In this document: positions 1 to 13,178 of the stretch, one piece after another
Numbering within the stretch: the stretch's first letter is position 1
Layout: the number at the start of each line of letters is the position of its first letter
From: Discostella pseudostelligera
Lineage: Eukaryota > Bacillariophyta > Thalassiosirophyceae > Thalassiosirales > Thalassiosiraceae
Direction of reading: 5' to 3'
NCBI GenBank assembly: GCA_036940085.1
Contig: JALLBK010000026.1
Coordinates: 62,001 to 126,000, forward strand
Length of the DNA stretch: 64,000 nt
Notes under the pieces: model-generated
What the model saw: only the letters and a program-made list of their open reading frames with translations
Told to the model about the DNA's origin: nothing
The model's database searches: none
Program-made: the position numbers and the translations under genes

Positions 1-445
1 AGTATCAACAATCTATTCATTAATGTTGTACCATCTCCGTATTGCACTTACCCCAAAATCATTCTCTTTGCACCCTGTCATTAGTATTTGGGATTGTTTT
101 TGCCTTTCTGGTTGTGGTAGAAATACTTTGTTGTTACTTTTGCTTTTATCACAAGAAGAAGAGGAGCACGTAGAGAGTCTTTAGAGGGTGTTGACATCGA
201 CAGTCATTATGCTCTTCGATATAGAACCATTCCAACTGTGTAGCATAGAGAAGTAGAGTTGGCTGGCTGACATTTTTTCCAAACGTTGATTACCCTACAT
301 CGCTTAGCACTATTACTGAAAAAATAAGCATTCGCTTTCGCATGTTGAGACTGGTGTTGTAAACACTGGATCTACTTCTGACATGATTTGTATTAGTATC
401 GAAGTAAATTGCAGGCCTAAGTCAACTCGCACTATTCCAAAACCC
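1..445. other. Region downstream of UGGT, no gene seen
   Basis: This stretch lies beyond the UGGT stop codon and probably holds its 3' untranslated region. No conserved protein can be read in any frame. A GT donor-like site sits right at the UGGT stop region (minus strand), and a pyrimidine-rich AG acceptor-like site lies near 320. Splicing these would replace the last residue with a tail that resembles no known UGGT end, so the simple stop at 446 is preferred. Confidence 0.4.
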
Positions 446-3400
446 TCACGCGGCAAACGCTTCCAAATATGCACGATTGTAACTGTCAACTTCAGCATCC
501 AGCTCCTCCCAGCTCTCTTCGAATAGATCTCCACTAATAATCCTCTTTGCCATTGATATCTTTGGCTCTTTGTGTTCAGGATTATTGCAAAGATCGATTG
601 TCATTGCTTCTGCCTTCGTTTCATCACTACACCAAGACTCGCACCAAAGCCACTTCTGAGGAAGAGAGAAGATTTGCACATCGTGTTGAGCATAGTTTGG
701 TAAATCTTGATCCAAGTTCGCAAGGCTATTAGGGTCCGCAGACAGATTTTGGTAGATGGATCTGAGCTTGTCACCGACGAGCTCTCGACGAAATCTCTTC
801 AGATCAACAACATACAATGCGGAGATGTGATAAGGCTTCCCTCGCAGATGCGATTGCCAAAAGCCAGTCGTCCAAAAAGCATAACCCAGTGTCTCTTTTC
901 TTGAACTGCACATAGGAGTATAACCATAAGGCGCACCATCCAAATCTAGATTCCAGAGTTCCGTCAAGTCCCCTCTTATCACCTGGTCGGCATCAACATA
1001 AATGATCTTCTTCACATCGAGCGGGAAGAGAACATCCAAAAATAGGATTTTGTATCCCCAAATGATTCGTTGCTTTTCACTCTGTCCTCGGAGCCACTCG
1101 GGCCACTTGTATGTCACAAACTCCACTTCACATCCGATTTTTTGAGCCATGAATTTGGCCGACGCCTTGAAGGAAGGTGAGAGGAACTGTTTTGAATGGA
1201 AAACAAGGGTTAGTGCCATGAAGAATGCAAGCCAATTATTGACACTGGGAAGTAATGAACCTGAATCACTCACATTCTCGAAGAGCCAAAACTTTACTGG
1301 AGACGACGTACGCTTCGTTACACTTAACATCATGATTTTGAGCAACCGTTCGTACGCATGCCCAGTGGCAAGAGAGAAGACGTGAACAGTGTCATGCTTC
1401 CCTGATAGTTGAGTAGAAGTAAGATCAACGTCATCACGGAATAGACTTGCTTCTTCATACCCCTCTCTTCTCTTCACGAGTAAGAGCCGTCCTGAATTAG
1501 CAAAGTCTTTCATGACCAGTGTTTTCGAGGTAGTGTCGGAAGAAGAGACACCCTTAGAAAGCGTTATTCCTCCGCGTCTATCAACCTTTCCTTCCACCAT
1601 GTGGTAAATTTCGGCTCCTCTCGACTCTGATGCTATACGCAAATTCCAAACCCCAGGGTTCGCACGGAGTTGCCAATATCCGACAGTTTTCATAACAAGA
1701 GTGTCAGTATGTTCGTTCTGAGTTACAGCTTGGCTCGAAAACGTCACATCGCCATTTGGTTGGAGTTCAGCTGCTGATGTGGACTCTAAAGTTGCAATTG
1801 ATTTTGATCTTTCTAATGTTAGTTGCAATCCATTTGGAGGAGTGCCCTTAGACACGTCGTAGCACCTGTTCGAAAGCGACCAAATGTTATTAAGTGGAAT
1901 GCTGGAAACAAATTAATGGAATGATGCGACCGCGGCGTACTTACTGGCCAAAAAATAGAAGACTCTTCAAACTATACTCGATTGTAGCCTTTTCGATATC
2001 ACCCGGACCTCTTCCGCCTTCACTCGATGACACGTTTGCGTGATCTCCACATCCACTGCGAGAGTCACATCTTAAATTATCGGCATCTTGAACAGCATAT
2101 GCCTGCTGAACATCCCATGATTCTGGTACATCCAATCGAAGTGTCAACACGTGATTAGTTGGTAAATTTTCAAAGAGGGCTTTAGGCGGCTTCGAGTCAG
2201 GGGAGGAAAAGGGATCCGCAACGAATCGATAGTAGCTTGAAAATGGTGCATCGTTTTGAACTACTTTGCGAGGCGCAATTATCAACATCAAGGGTAGCTT
2301 CAATACGTCTCGAATGGCGAGAAGCAACGGTGCCACGCGCTGGGTAGGCTCGGTGAGCGGGTCTAATATAACCGAAACCCTGACTTGAAGGTACCCCATG
2401 GACGAAGACTCCTCATTCCATGAGAAGATAAGCGGGTTCTTATTCTCAGTTCGCAGAGAGTCAAAAATTGCCGCGATGTCGTTCGATCCCGAAGACGAGG
2501 ATACTGACATCATCTCGCCTAGCATGGCTGCCAATGACCCGATGGCTTGGTGAAGGACCAGAGCTTGCACCTCGTCCGAAGTTCCACCACCTTCTGGCAA
2601 AAGATACGGTAGGATCGTTCTTGTAATAGCTAGTGTTCTGTCCATCTCGAAATTGCACAGCATTTGAATGTCAGCAATGCTCATGGAAGAACCACCCAAC
2701 GGAACATAAACACGGCCATTAGCTAGATAAAAATTCTTTTCCTCGCCCACTATGGGTGCTGTCACTTCGCAATTAGATTCGCCATTTGCAAACTCGACTA
2801 TATTTCTAAGCAAATGTTCGCTGATTTCATTCTTATCAATAGAGTTGACGACGTCGGCTGTAGTTACGGAGGATGGGATTTTCTGTAACATCGTGATGGC
2901 TGTTTTGATTTCATCCACACCAAACTGCGACGCTTCGCAAAGGATGTTCGAAATTACTTGCGCAACAGGCGAAGTCGGAGAAACGGATGGTAGAATCCTG
3001 AAAGACAGTGAGGATCGTTTGGAATCGTTCCATGTAGATGGAGGCGAGCTCATCAAATCAAGAAATGATAACGCGAAGTCGATACCGGCAGGAGTGTCCA
3101 AATCAAACACACCCTCAACAACAAATAAGGCATCGATACTGTCATAGTCCGTCACTGTACTGGTAGGAAGAATGAGCGAATGAAAATTCGTTCCTGGCAT
3201 GGCGACACTGTAATATCTTCCTGTGCTCTCGTTCAGCAAGGGATGGAATTGCTTGAATAACTTGTCTCCTGAAAGAACACTAGCATATATTGACCTTGGA
3301 TTGGTGTCGGTAATTTCGCCTTTCATTACCAACTCCATTATGTGTCGCTGCTCGTATTGGAGGATATCATTCACCCCTGATCTGAACGAATCCATATTCG

Positions 3401-6017
3401 AACCATCGGGAAATGGTAGACCATTGAAAAAACTCATCCCCGGTTGAATTGATTTATCAACCGCGAACCGAAGCGCAGATTCATAATTCACATCGTCCGG
3501 CTTATTGTTAGTATCAGTAGTTCCTCTTTCAAGAAGTGTCATAATCTCATTTTGTATTTGATCACGTCGACTAGGATCCATAACTCGCATATCGTCTAGA
3601 AATGCAACGTGATGACCCACATATTCTTTCACCGACAATACTCCAAATTCAGTGACGTAATCCTTCATATGCATCAAGCAAGATAGTGCTGCCACTCCGC
3701 CATATTTGTTGGCGATGTGCTTCAAAAGTAATGTAGAATCACGAGCATGAAAATTACGTTCTCCGCCATTCCATTCTTCAGACGGTGATGCTGATCCCTT
3801 CGACAGATCTTCGCCATCGACCAAAAGCACCCCGAGCCTTAATGGAAGTTGGTTATTCATCAGTTGTCCCACTACATTGAGCGCTGGGACCTCAGCTCTG
3901 GACGCAGGATCAAGGACTACGAGCATGGTAAACAAGTTGCGGCGTACAGTCGGAGCTCCACCGAATTGAGAGCGGTATACCATATCCCGCACTGACACCG
4001 GCCATGATCTGTATTCCGGGTCTTTTTCGACATCATTTAGATACAGTACAGCGCTTTTACCGCCTCTCCCAACATCAACTCGGAACTTTTCCTCTGCACT
4101 AGGATTGCCATCTTGCTCATTGTGAGCTAAATTGTCACTAAACCCATTTTTACCCAATAGTTTCAACTGCTCCGTCCCCATCTCAAATAGTCGCCTCGCC
4201 GACTGCAATGCTGACCACTCAGCAGAAATTTTATCTTCCTCGTTCCCTTTCCATGTCGACAAGCCATCTTTTATGATTGGCCGAACATTCAGCTCAAACT
4301 CACGCAATCGCTTGTCTTCAACACGAAGCACACCCAACAATTCAAACACATTGAATGAAGGGCGTTCAACATCTACTAAGCGACTGTTTACAAACAGTCC
4401 AAATGCCGCATCTCCCCAACCAGGAGACACTGCGCCAACCTTCGTGGCAAACACGGTTGCCTCTTCTGCCAAGTCCTCAAATGAATCAGGAACTTGTACA
4501 TTCGATAGAGAATGAGCCACAGACGGAAGGTCTTGCGACACCCCTTTCATCGTCTCCAATGGATCTGGAGATGATGCAATTACTGTCGCCGCTTGAAGTG
4601 ATAGAGGGCGTCTTTGCCACGCCGGCGGAACAATCGACTCAGAACGTAGTTGCGTCGGATGTGATTGAATCAAAGCAGTTTGCAACGCCTGAAGATCTGG
4701 TGGCAGAGGCCCATCAACATTGACATCGTCAAATCGATCCAGCAACGATGATAGACTTACACCAGCTAAATACTCCATCCGAGCAGGGTGTGCTGGGTGA
4801 TGTCCCGCCTCGTTCCAATCGGTTTCTACGTCACCATCCTTTGCACTGTCATTGCTGACGCCATCATCAAAAGCTTTGTACTCTACATTTCTGATATCTA
4901 GTCGAACTCCATATCCCTGAAGAGCAGTTGGAATAGCCCGCGAAAATGCATCCTCCTTCATCACCGTAGTCTCCTCTTCGTATGGGACGTGCCCCATGTG
5001 ACGCACAACAAACGCAACTTGCGATGCTTTCAGTGATCGATACAAAGAAGCGAATGCAGACGTCCCAAACTGACCGTACAAAATTGCAACAATATCATCG
5101 TCACCTCGGTTTCTTGGGTGAAATACTTCATCGGGCAGTGGTATCAGCAAACTAGAATCGTGCGCTTTGCTTTCCAACTCGCCATTGTCAAATTTTAATG
5201 CATCAATTGCATTCCGCAACAATGGTGCATCTAAGATGATCCGCGAATCTAATGCAGCCAGTGTCTCATCACCATCTCCGCCTTTGCCAACTCTTGATAT
5301 TACGGCAAAGGCCGCTGGGAGGAAATTTGTAGCCGCCCTAACATCATACAAGCCAAACGATATTGCTGCATTCCGAGCTAATGAACGGTGCATTTCACAA
5401 TGAGGACTTCGAGCACGAAGTGCCAACGCCAGAGGGAGCAAATTTTCATCTATAGTGTACGTCTTTGACTTGACTGCAAGAGAAGCTATCTCAAGAGCTA
5501 GTGCTGTCGAATTTTGATACGTCCAAGGTACTTGCCCAAATGCATTGTCAGTATTGGGCCCAGCGTCTACCCAACTATCCAGAGATGGAATACCACCGTG
5601 CTCCACAATAGCATCCAAGTACCGCCATGCCAAGGAATCACTACTTCCGATTTCTACATTTGATGATGAAGACTTTTCACCGCTGATACTGATAGAATCA
5701 CCCGACTCCAGATAGGACCATGCCTCACATAGCGGTGAGAATATTGTCGTTGGCCAAGTGTGTGCTTTCACAGCAATTTCAATATCTCGACGCCGACGCC
5801 CTCGAGGAGTAATTGGTTGCTCTATCGGTATGGGGTGAGTGAAATTCTGAAAGGATGAGAGCAATCGTTTCGTAGTAGGGTTGGTAGTACTACCAGCGTT
5901 GCCACTGCCTTCGTCGGCATTTTCACTGTCGTCGCTGCCAAATAATGACCAACACTCGACATACGCCAAATAAATGAAGACTAGGGCAAGCGGCCTTAAT
6001 CTCAATGGCACCATCAT
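446..6017 (-). CDS. UGGT: UDP-glucose:glycoprotein glucosyltransferase (UGGT), ER folding sensor
   Basis: Adds one glucose back to high-mannose N-glycans of misfolded glycoproteins in the ER lumen so that calnexin/calreticulin rebinds them. Exons by GT-AG and homology: 6017-1945, 1865-1274 and 1186-446 (about 1801 aa). A signal peptide opens the protein (hydrophobic stretch to about residue 22, VECWS). The long N-terminal half matches the thioredoxin-like sensor region. The exon 1/2 join restores FFGQCYDVSKG followed by PPNGLQLTL, a hallmark of the family. The C-terminal GT24 catalytic domain shows KQRIIWGYKILFLDVLFP, the YVDADQV DxD metal site, LNLDQDLPNY-like NLDQDLPNYAQ and PQKWLWCESWC. 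An 87-bp in-frame intron interrupts the GT24 domain (see separate entry). The end, YLEAFAA, lacks an evident KDEL/HDEL-type retrieval signal. Family identity is very secure; exon borders are inferred. Confidence 0.95.
1187..1273 (-). other. Stop-free 87-bp intron inside the UGGT catalytic domain
   Basis: On the minus strand the exon ends GAGAAT and is followed by GTGAGT; the segment ends in AAAACAG. Its length is exactly 29 codons and it contains no stop, so the open reading frame runs through it. Family proteins read KFW, a few residues, then YLSPTFK-like sequence. Removing the segment gives KFWLFENFLSPSFK, a good match, whereas keeping it inserts 29 mostly hydrophobic residues. This is most likely an intron, and intron retention would still give a full-length but altered enzyme. 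Confidence 0.8.
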
Positions 6018-7005
6018 TCGTAGAAAGTATTCCCGCTCTATCTCTAAAGATGATAGATAGGATTAGGTAGTCTTTCTACTCCATTACCAGGCGGCGGATC
6101 GGAGACAATGATTGAATGACGACGAAGAAGATTCGATGCCGAGTCGATCGAGAGCCGCCGTAGCAAAAGCTGGGAATGGGAGGATTGTAGCCAATAGCAA
6201 ACTGAGATTTGATGAAAAAATACACCCTGACCATGAAGATGCAGAGCGATGCACCCTCTCATAGCGTTTCGGCACATTTTGGATGGATGTCACCCTGAAA
6301 TGGCGGGAAACCACAACTTCCACGTGGATCACTTCATTTCTACCGCTGCGAGCTGTGACAAGGAAACTCCAGCTTGGAAACCCAAGCGACAATGAAGAAC
6401 ATTACTATTCATGGTAGTATGGAAAGCAAAACACTGGAGAACATGTCTACATAATCTAATAAGTTCCAATTCACCGTTTCTCCAATCAATCGTCAGGCTG
6501 ATGTAGGGTGTAGGCGGAGAGTGAGGAGGAGCGGAGATCAACACCATTATGTAATCACTGGTGAGAGAAGTTAACCTGTTCAAGTCATCTTCTCTAGGTT
6601 CGAAAGGTAGTACTTTAGGTACTCATCTGGGGCTTTCCGTATCACCGACATTTGCCATTCCATATGGTCGGAGTCCCATGTCGAGTTCCGGTTTCCGTCG
6701 GTGATCAGTAAGCACCCGCGGTTCCGATTTCGAGCCTTACATTCAGCACTGACAACCCTCCACTCATCCCCCACAACATCTTGAACGAGCTTGCCTGAAA
6801 GTTTAAAGGACGAGAATAAAGCACGGAGATAGTACATGATGCTTGGTTATTTTACTCTCAAAGCGATTGGGTGGTTCGTAGTGGTAGGGACACATCACCC
6901 CCATCCTCCATCTTCTCCACCCGCATAAAACCACGACGGCATCACTAACAAACCCACACCACATATTTCTCTCCTCCAGAAATCCAACCATATAAATATA
7001 AATGT
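6018..7005. promoter_or_regulatory. Upstream region of UGGT and downstream region of ubiquitin-L40
   Basis: Nearly 1 kb without a recognisable gene. Two minus-strand frames (about 6329-6583 and 6580-6837) are open for about 85 codons but resemble nothing known. Candidate sites upstream of UGGT are an E2F-like GGCGGGAAA at 6302-6310 and a CACGTG box at 6321-6326. The part next to 7005 should hold the 3' UTR of the ubiquitin-L40 gene. Confidence 0.35.
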
Positions 7006-7828
<823 letters not shown>

Positions 7829-9028
7829 ATGACAAATTCATCTTTGGTTAGCTTGCTCTTCGTTCTGGTGGCGTTGGTACCATTTGATCTAGCCACACGA
7901 TCACACGATATCACCGCTCCTCCGCCGGCACAGTTCTGGCAGCTCAATTCCAAAACGGCGCTGGTCACTGGTGGGACGAAAGGAATTGGTGCGTATCATA
8001 CTTAACATATATTTTGCACATGTTCTTGTATTATCTCTGATGGTCTGTCTACGACTTTCTTGATATTATTTTGCATAGGCGCTGCGATAGTAACTCAGGT
8101 ACGTCACGTCGAGGTCAAGGTCGTTTCATCGATGCATGATAGTTGATACCGCAACTGTATTCTTACCACTCTATTGCCATCAATTCGTTAGTTATCAGCC
8201 CTCGGGTGTCGTGTGCTCACCTGCTCTAGGAATGGCGACGAGCTTGCCGACCGACTATACGAATGGAATGATATGCACGGTTTAGATGTTCAAGGTGTTG
8301 TGGCCGATGTTTCCACTGATGAAGGGAGGGAAATTTTGAGGGAAGAAGTTGAAACTAGATTTGGAGGGAAATTGGATATTCTAGTGAACAATGTTGGGAC
8401 AAATATTCGGAAGAAAACTGCAGAGTACACATCTGACGAGTATGATTTCGTAATGAGAACGAATTTGCAATCAGTCTTTGAATTGACAAAATTGTGTTAT
8501 CCATACCTGAAGCGACCGTCCGAGAAGCCATGGGAGAAGTCCTTTTCACACGACGAACCACATGAAACATCTTGCGTTGTCAACATAGGATCCGTCGCAG
8601 GAGTGACATGCATAAAAACTGGTACAATCTACGCCATGACAAAGGCTGCAATGAATCAGTTATCAGGCAATCTTGCATGCGAGTGGGGGAAGGATGGCAT
8701 ACGCGTAAACTGCGTAGCACCATGGTACATAAATACACCGCTTGCAGCCCAGGTCTTGAAAGACGAAGCGTATAGAGCGTGAGTTGGGTTATTATATGTT
8801 GTGTACCATCCTTTCTTTTGTTCTCACCCGGACTGCATGCACGGAAATTATGGTGTTGGACACAGGTCGGTATTGGAGCGGACGCCACTTGGTAGGGTAG
8901 GGGACCCCAGTGAAGTCGCGGCGCTTGTTGCATTCCTGTGTACCCCTGCAGCTGGGTATATTACAGGACAAGTTATTTCCGTGGACGGTGGATTTACTAG
9001 GAATGGTTATTACGACAGCTTTTACTAG
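7829..9028 (+). CDS. Tropinone-reductase-like short-chain dehydrogenase/reductase
   Basis: NAD(P)H-dependent SDR enzyme of the classical type; the substrate cannot be told from sequence. Exons: 7829-7988, 8079-8098, 8192-8778 and 8866-9028 (309 aa). The first exon gives a hydrophobic leader ([18 protein letters not shown]) and then the Rossmann start [12 protein letters not shown]; the join into the 20-nt second exon reads GIGAAIVTQ, followed by [15 protein letters not shown]. Further SDR marks are NNVG, the catalytic Ser in VVNIGSVAG, the YAMTK active site, RVNCVAPW, and the C-terminal [10 protein letters not shown]. The order and wording match plant tropinone-reductase-like proteins. The leader suggests entry into the secretory or plastid route. 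The SDR tail meets the PHD gene tail-to-tail only 86 bp away. Confidence 0.88.
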
Positions 9029-9114
9029 GTAGTACTACCCAAGTTCTGTTGAGAGTACATCTTCCAGTCTTAAATACTAATACGCTGCTCTCTCCAACTC
9101 AATCAAATAAAATG

Positions 9115-12100
9115 TCAAATAGCAGTACCTCCAGGAGGACAGCCGTATAAAGAATCATCTCGTCGCGGGTTATGGATGCCACAAAAGGCAATAGGTATGA
9201 CCGATTTTGTCTCTCCTTCCCCTGCTGCGCGGGCGCTTGTCAAGTGGACCAATTGGAGAGTGTATTCATTGCAAAGAATTTTGTCGGCTTCGATGTTCAC
9301 ATTCTCATTTCTTTTTGAGCTCCCTACACTCAGTCCAGTAGTTTGTCGTGTCATGCGAGTCCTTACTGTCTTTGCATGGGCACTGATATCCTCCATGCCC
9401 TCCTTTGATTTAGACGCAAGAAGCGCACACATCGGATGGAACGATACTAAACAACCACGGGCCGCACATCTCGTTAGACCAACATTGCACGACGTCGACC
9501 TCTTATCGATTCCTCCTCCTGTTCCGCACAGTGCACACGTACTTGATAAATGGAACCCATTCGACGCGGAGCTTCTCTTCGTATCTAATTCATGTGAATT
9601 GTTTACACCAGTCCAAATGCGGCAAACCTCATGAACCCATCTCGTTTGATATTGAACCGAACCATTTTGTGGTAAGGGCCGTGACATCGCACCACCTCGA
9701 TGAGGGCACAGTGAACATTGTGGACCAGGCATGTTGTTCGATGCGCAATTACCATTACCATGGTTAGGTGACGTAGAGGTCTCACCATCAACATAGCGCG
9801 AGGGCATCCGTGCATTCCGCCGAGGTTTCGTTTCAGTGTTGTGACAACATACAGCGCAGTTCCATTGCAGATCACATTCATTATCATCTCTCGCCGTATC
9901 CAAGTGAGTATTTGCAATCGAATGTTTCGCATCTGGAATCGTATCTCGAGTGGGAAACGAGCGGCTAGTTGAAGGTGAATTGCCATTTGATTCAGTAACA
10001 AAAATTCCTTTGTCGAAGCAACAGTTTGAATGAGCTAAAAGACCGCACTTGACACATGTGTTGACTCCTTCATTTCCCGAACCTTCATCACTCCAGCAAA
10101 TGGTACATATTTGTTTCGATTCTTCATTCGCAATCTTACCCAGGACTTTGTTCACCGACTTCCCAACCATGTTTCCCGCTTCCAAGCAAAGAGTTCGAAT
10201 CAGTCCATCCTCAGTAGGTACACACGCAATGCGAGGAGGAATATATTTCATTACAGCTTGGTCTCCACCCAACACCATATTATGTGCAGTTTCAGTAAGA
10301 ACGGACCCGCCAGAAGCACTTCTCTTAACTTTTTTCTGTGCCGGCTTCTTCTGGCTGAACTTTAATAGATATGCGATTATCTCATTTCTCTCAAGATTGG
10401 ATTTGGAGCTAGTATTACCCTCCTCTTCAACGTATACAACAGATCTTTTACACTTGCCAACGATCCGTCTACTCTCAGACCGTCGATCTGGGGTGTTGTT
10501 AATTGCTGCATCAATTTCCTCAGTGGTTCGAGAATCGGGACAGCCAACACTTGATATCGTAACATGTCCTTCGGATTCTGTTTGTCGTGTTGAATGCTTT
10601 CGCTTACGGGGGTTGCTGATGGCCACAATTGGATCTTCCAGTAGTGCCTCTTCCATGACGATTCTACCATTAAGCCGGACTCCTACTTTGACGTCGAGTG
10701 GTCTCTTAAATTGAGTTGCATCGAGTTTTTTTCCCGTGATGAGTGAATTGTAAGTTACCCTGCTGCGATTGTTTTGCGAGGCATCACCTTGAATTAAATT
10801 CGACCAAACAATCCGAGTGCGACCTAATTCGATCCGTTTAGCACGGCTGAAGCCATCCTTTTTTGGGTTTATCAGATTGTCGACGAATCTACAGTCGTAG
10901 GAGCCAAGTTGTTGGGCGAGCCCTGCACTATCCATTTCTGATGCCATTTCTATCGAAACAGTCTCCCCAGATTGCGTATTCTGCGGTAAACGAGCCAAGC
11001 AAAGCATGGGTCGCATAATTTTCCTTTCCTTCCCTGGCTCGCTACTTCTGGCGTCGTACGCAGACGATGACGGAAACAGAGTTGTTCTGCTACTGACCCC
11101 TCCCACCTTCATGGAAATTCTCCATTTTCTCATGCAAGATGTTGCCAAATCGAGTTGGGCGTTCGCTCGTGATCTGCGCTCCATCAATTTGTGCCATTCA
11201 TTATCACTACCGATTTGTTTGGTATAAGCCGTCTCACTAGCTGAAGGTTTCATTTGATCGTCTGAAGAACATACGCGCGTATTATCGTTCCTTCCCCCCC
11301 AATGAAATGGTAATTGAGTTAACAGTCTGCCATTGTCAGAATCTTGTGAAAGGAGTTCAGCCCATCGAGCCGATGGAGTTTGAGCATGGGTGACATCGGA
11401 AGAACATAACACTGAATCTATGGATGGGGGTAACGGGATTTGCGCGTTGAGCTCAATAGCACCAGGGTCGTCCGAACGTCTTGCAGCGGCCAAGGCACCG
11501 CTGGTTCTACACGAGATATTGACAAGGTCTGGGTCGCAATAATTGCCTCTCGATTGTCCATTCTCGTACCTACCAAAGCCAAACGGGCCGCGAAAGTCGC
11601 CAAACGGTGAGTGAAGCTCATCTTGACAATGCGTGATAGCGTGTAAGTCATCGATGTCCCGGGGCATGGTCCTAACCAATTTCTGTGGCAGACGCGCCCT
11701 TGAATGCCAAGGAAAATTGCGCGGGGCTAGAAAATTTTCGTTGATGGACTTCATTTTGGGAAGCAATGTGGATTCGTCAATTGAAATCTGCGAATAGACG
11801 TACTCCTGTTTGAATCAAAGAATTGAACATACCTTAGCATCCTGATAAAGGGCCTGATTATATGATGGGCTGTCTAGCCGAGCGAGAATCTGAACGATTA
11901 GGTCATCCGGCGATATCGGATTTTGAAGATCGCGCTCGGAACTTTCGTCCTCATTAGATGTAGAATCGTCGGTGCAGCTTCTATCTCCATTATCTAGATC
12001 GTCAGAAGTACCTTCATTGGATTGTTGATGCGTAGTGTCAACACTCTGCAAAGAGATGAAGTGAGGAGTGAGGTGCATCAGTATGTTCACATGAATATTC

Positions 12101-12258
12101 ATTAAAAAGGCAGTGCCAACATATCAATGACCAACCTTCATCTCGAGTTCTTTCTTCCTTCTTCCCCCCCTTGTTGCATCTATCCCCTTTCTAAGTCCAT
12201 TTGTTGCGGATGAACAAGTATTTTTCTGGTTCTGGTCGCCTGAAGAGTCCATTCGCAT
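9115..12258 (-). CDS. PHD and extended-PHD finger chromatin protein
   Basis: Probable histone reader or chromatin adaptor in the nucleus. Exons: 12258-12136, 12045-11833 and 11787-9115 (1002 aa). An in-frame TGA immediately precedes the ATG at 12258, which fixes the start. A basic N-terminal stretch (RGGRRKKELEMK) is followed by acidic/Ser-rich sequence and a short helix-like segment (DDLIVQILARLDSPSYNQAL). A PHD-like zinc finger starts near residue 671 (CTICW, CVKCGLLAHSNCC, then WNCAVCC after an insertion). An extended PHD unit follows from about residue 809: CSLCPHRGG, WVHEVCRIWTG, CALCGTGGG, CAARGCLVSFHPMCALLA. This PHD/ePHD layout occurs in BRPF/JADE and ATX-type proteins, but no bromo, SET or PWWP domain was seen. 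Family is secure; specific orthology is not. Confidence 0.85.
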
Positions 12259-13178
12259 TCAGTTTTCGAATCCGCGGAAGATTCTCGTGAAATCTTTTGA
12301 AGTGGTCAACCCAGCAAGATGTTCGCAGAGCAGATTTACCAACGCAAACAATGGTGTTGAGAGTGAGTCTTTTGAAGATAAAATCAATGAAGCGATGCAT
12401 TCATTCAAGTATTCTCTTGAAACATACGGGGTACTTTCACTTCTGCTAAAAATCGTCTGCGATCGTCCGGGCTCACGCACACTCTCGTTGTGACGCTTGT
12501 CTAGAGGCTTGTTGGTGTCGACGACGATAGGAATCTTGAACGAGCTCAGGCAACTATTTCGATGCCAATTAACGGAGATGAATTATTTTACACTGTTGGC
12601 GGACACTGCACGGTAACTCATCATTGATCTCGCTCCAATATCATTCCACGAATTCTCTCCAATCTCAAAAATGTGGCACCCTGAAATTTTGTGTTCGTAG
12701 GCAAGTGAATGCGGTAGGCGTGAGTGTTACCGTAGTAGTAGGTAGTAGGCTACGTGGTAGGTAGATTACGTGGACGATCACCAGCAAGGAGTATCAATGG
12801 AAGAGAACGACGCGATAGAGTAGATATTGGAAAGCCGAGAGAATAAAACCATTACTATTCATGCAGCAACTGCATTGCTTATTCCGTGACCCTGCCTGTG
12901 ACTCCCCGCCCTGGACCCCGGACGACGACCGACGACGCAAGGATTCGCATCTGCCACTCTCATGATGTATCAAGAATCCATGTCGTATCTATTGACCATT
13001 CGATATTTGATCACTCCATCTGCATGAGGTACAAGCCTATCGAATGTTTCGACGAATTATGTGCCTCTCTTTATTCTCCAGCTGCCTCGGCTTCTTTCGG
13101 TCGGGATCCTCCACATAGAATGGCTGATCTGATGTCACCACAGAGAGGAGTCCAAGGGACAAGCAGACGTCGCCACGT
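12259..13178. promoter_or_regulatory. PHD-gene upstream region and 3' flank of the EDEM-like gene
   Basis: A 920-bp gap. The part near 12259 should contain the promoter of the PHD gene and the part near 13178 the 3' end of the EDEM-like transcript. A plus-strand frame of 108 codons (12886-13212) is rich in Arg/Pro/Ser, overlaps the end of the EDEM-like gene, and shows no family resemblance. No RNA gene was recognised. Confidence 0.35.

Noticed and set aside
313..534. Minus-strand 73-codon frame beyond the UGGT stop as a last exon
   Set aside because: Splicing to it would not give a recognisable UGGT end or a retrieval signal, so it is treated as 3' UTR.
6329..6837. Two joined minus-strand frames between UGGT and ubiquitin-L40
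   Set aside because: No similarity to any family I know and no splice link to a conserved product; more likely promoter/UTR sequence.
10049..10714. 221-codon plus-strand frame antisense to the PHD gene
   Set aside because: It mirrors the real minus-strand coding sequence, has no family resemblance, and crosses the zinc-finger region of a well-supported gene.
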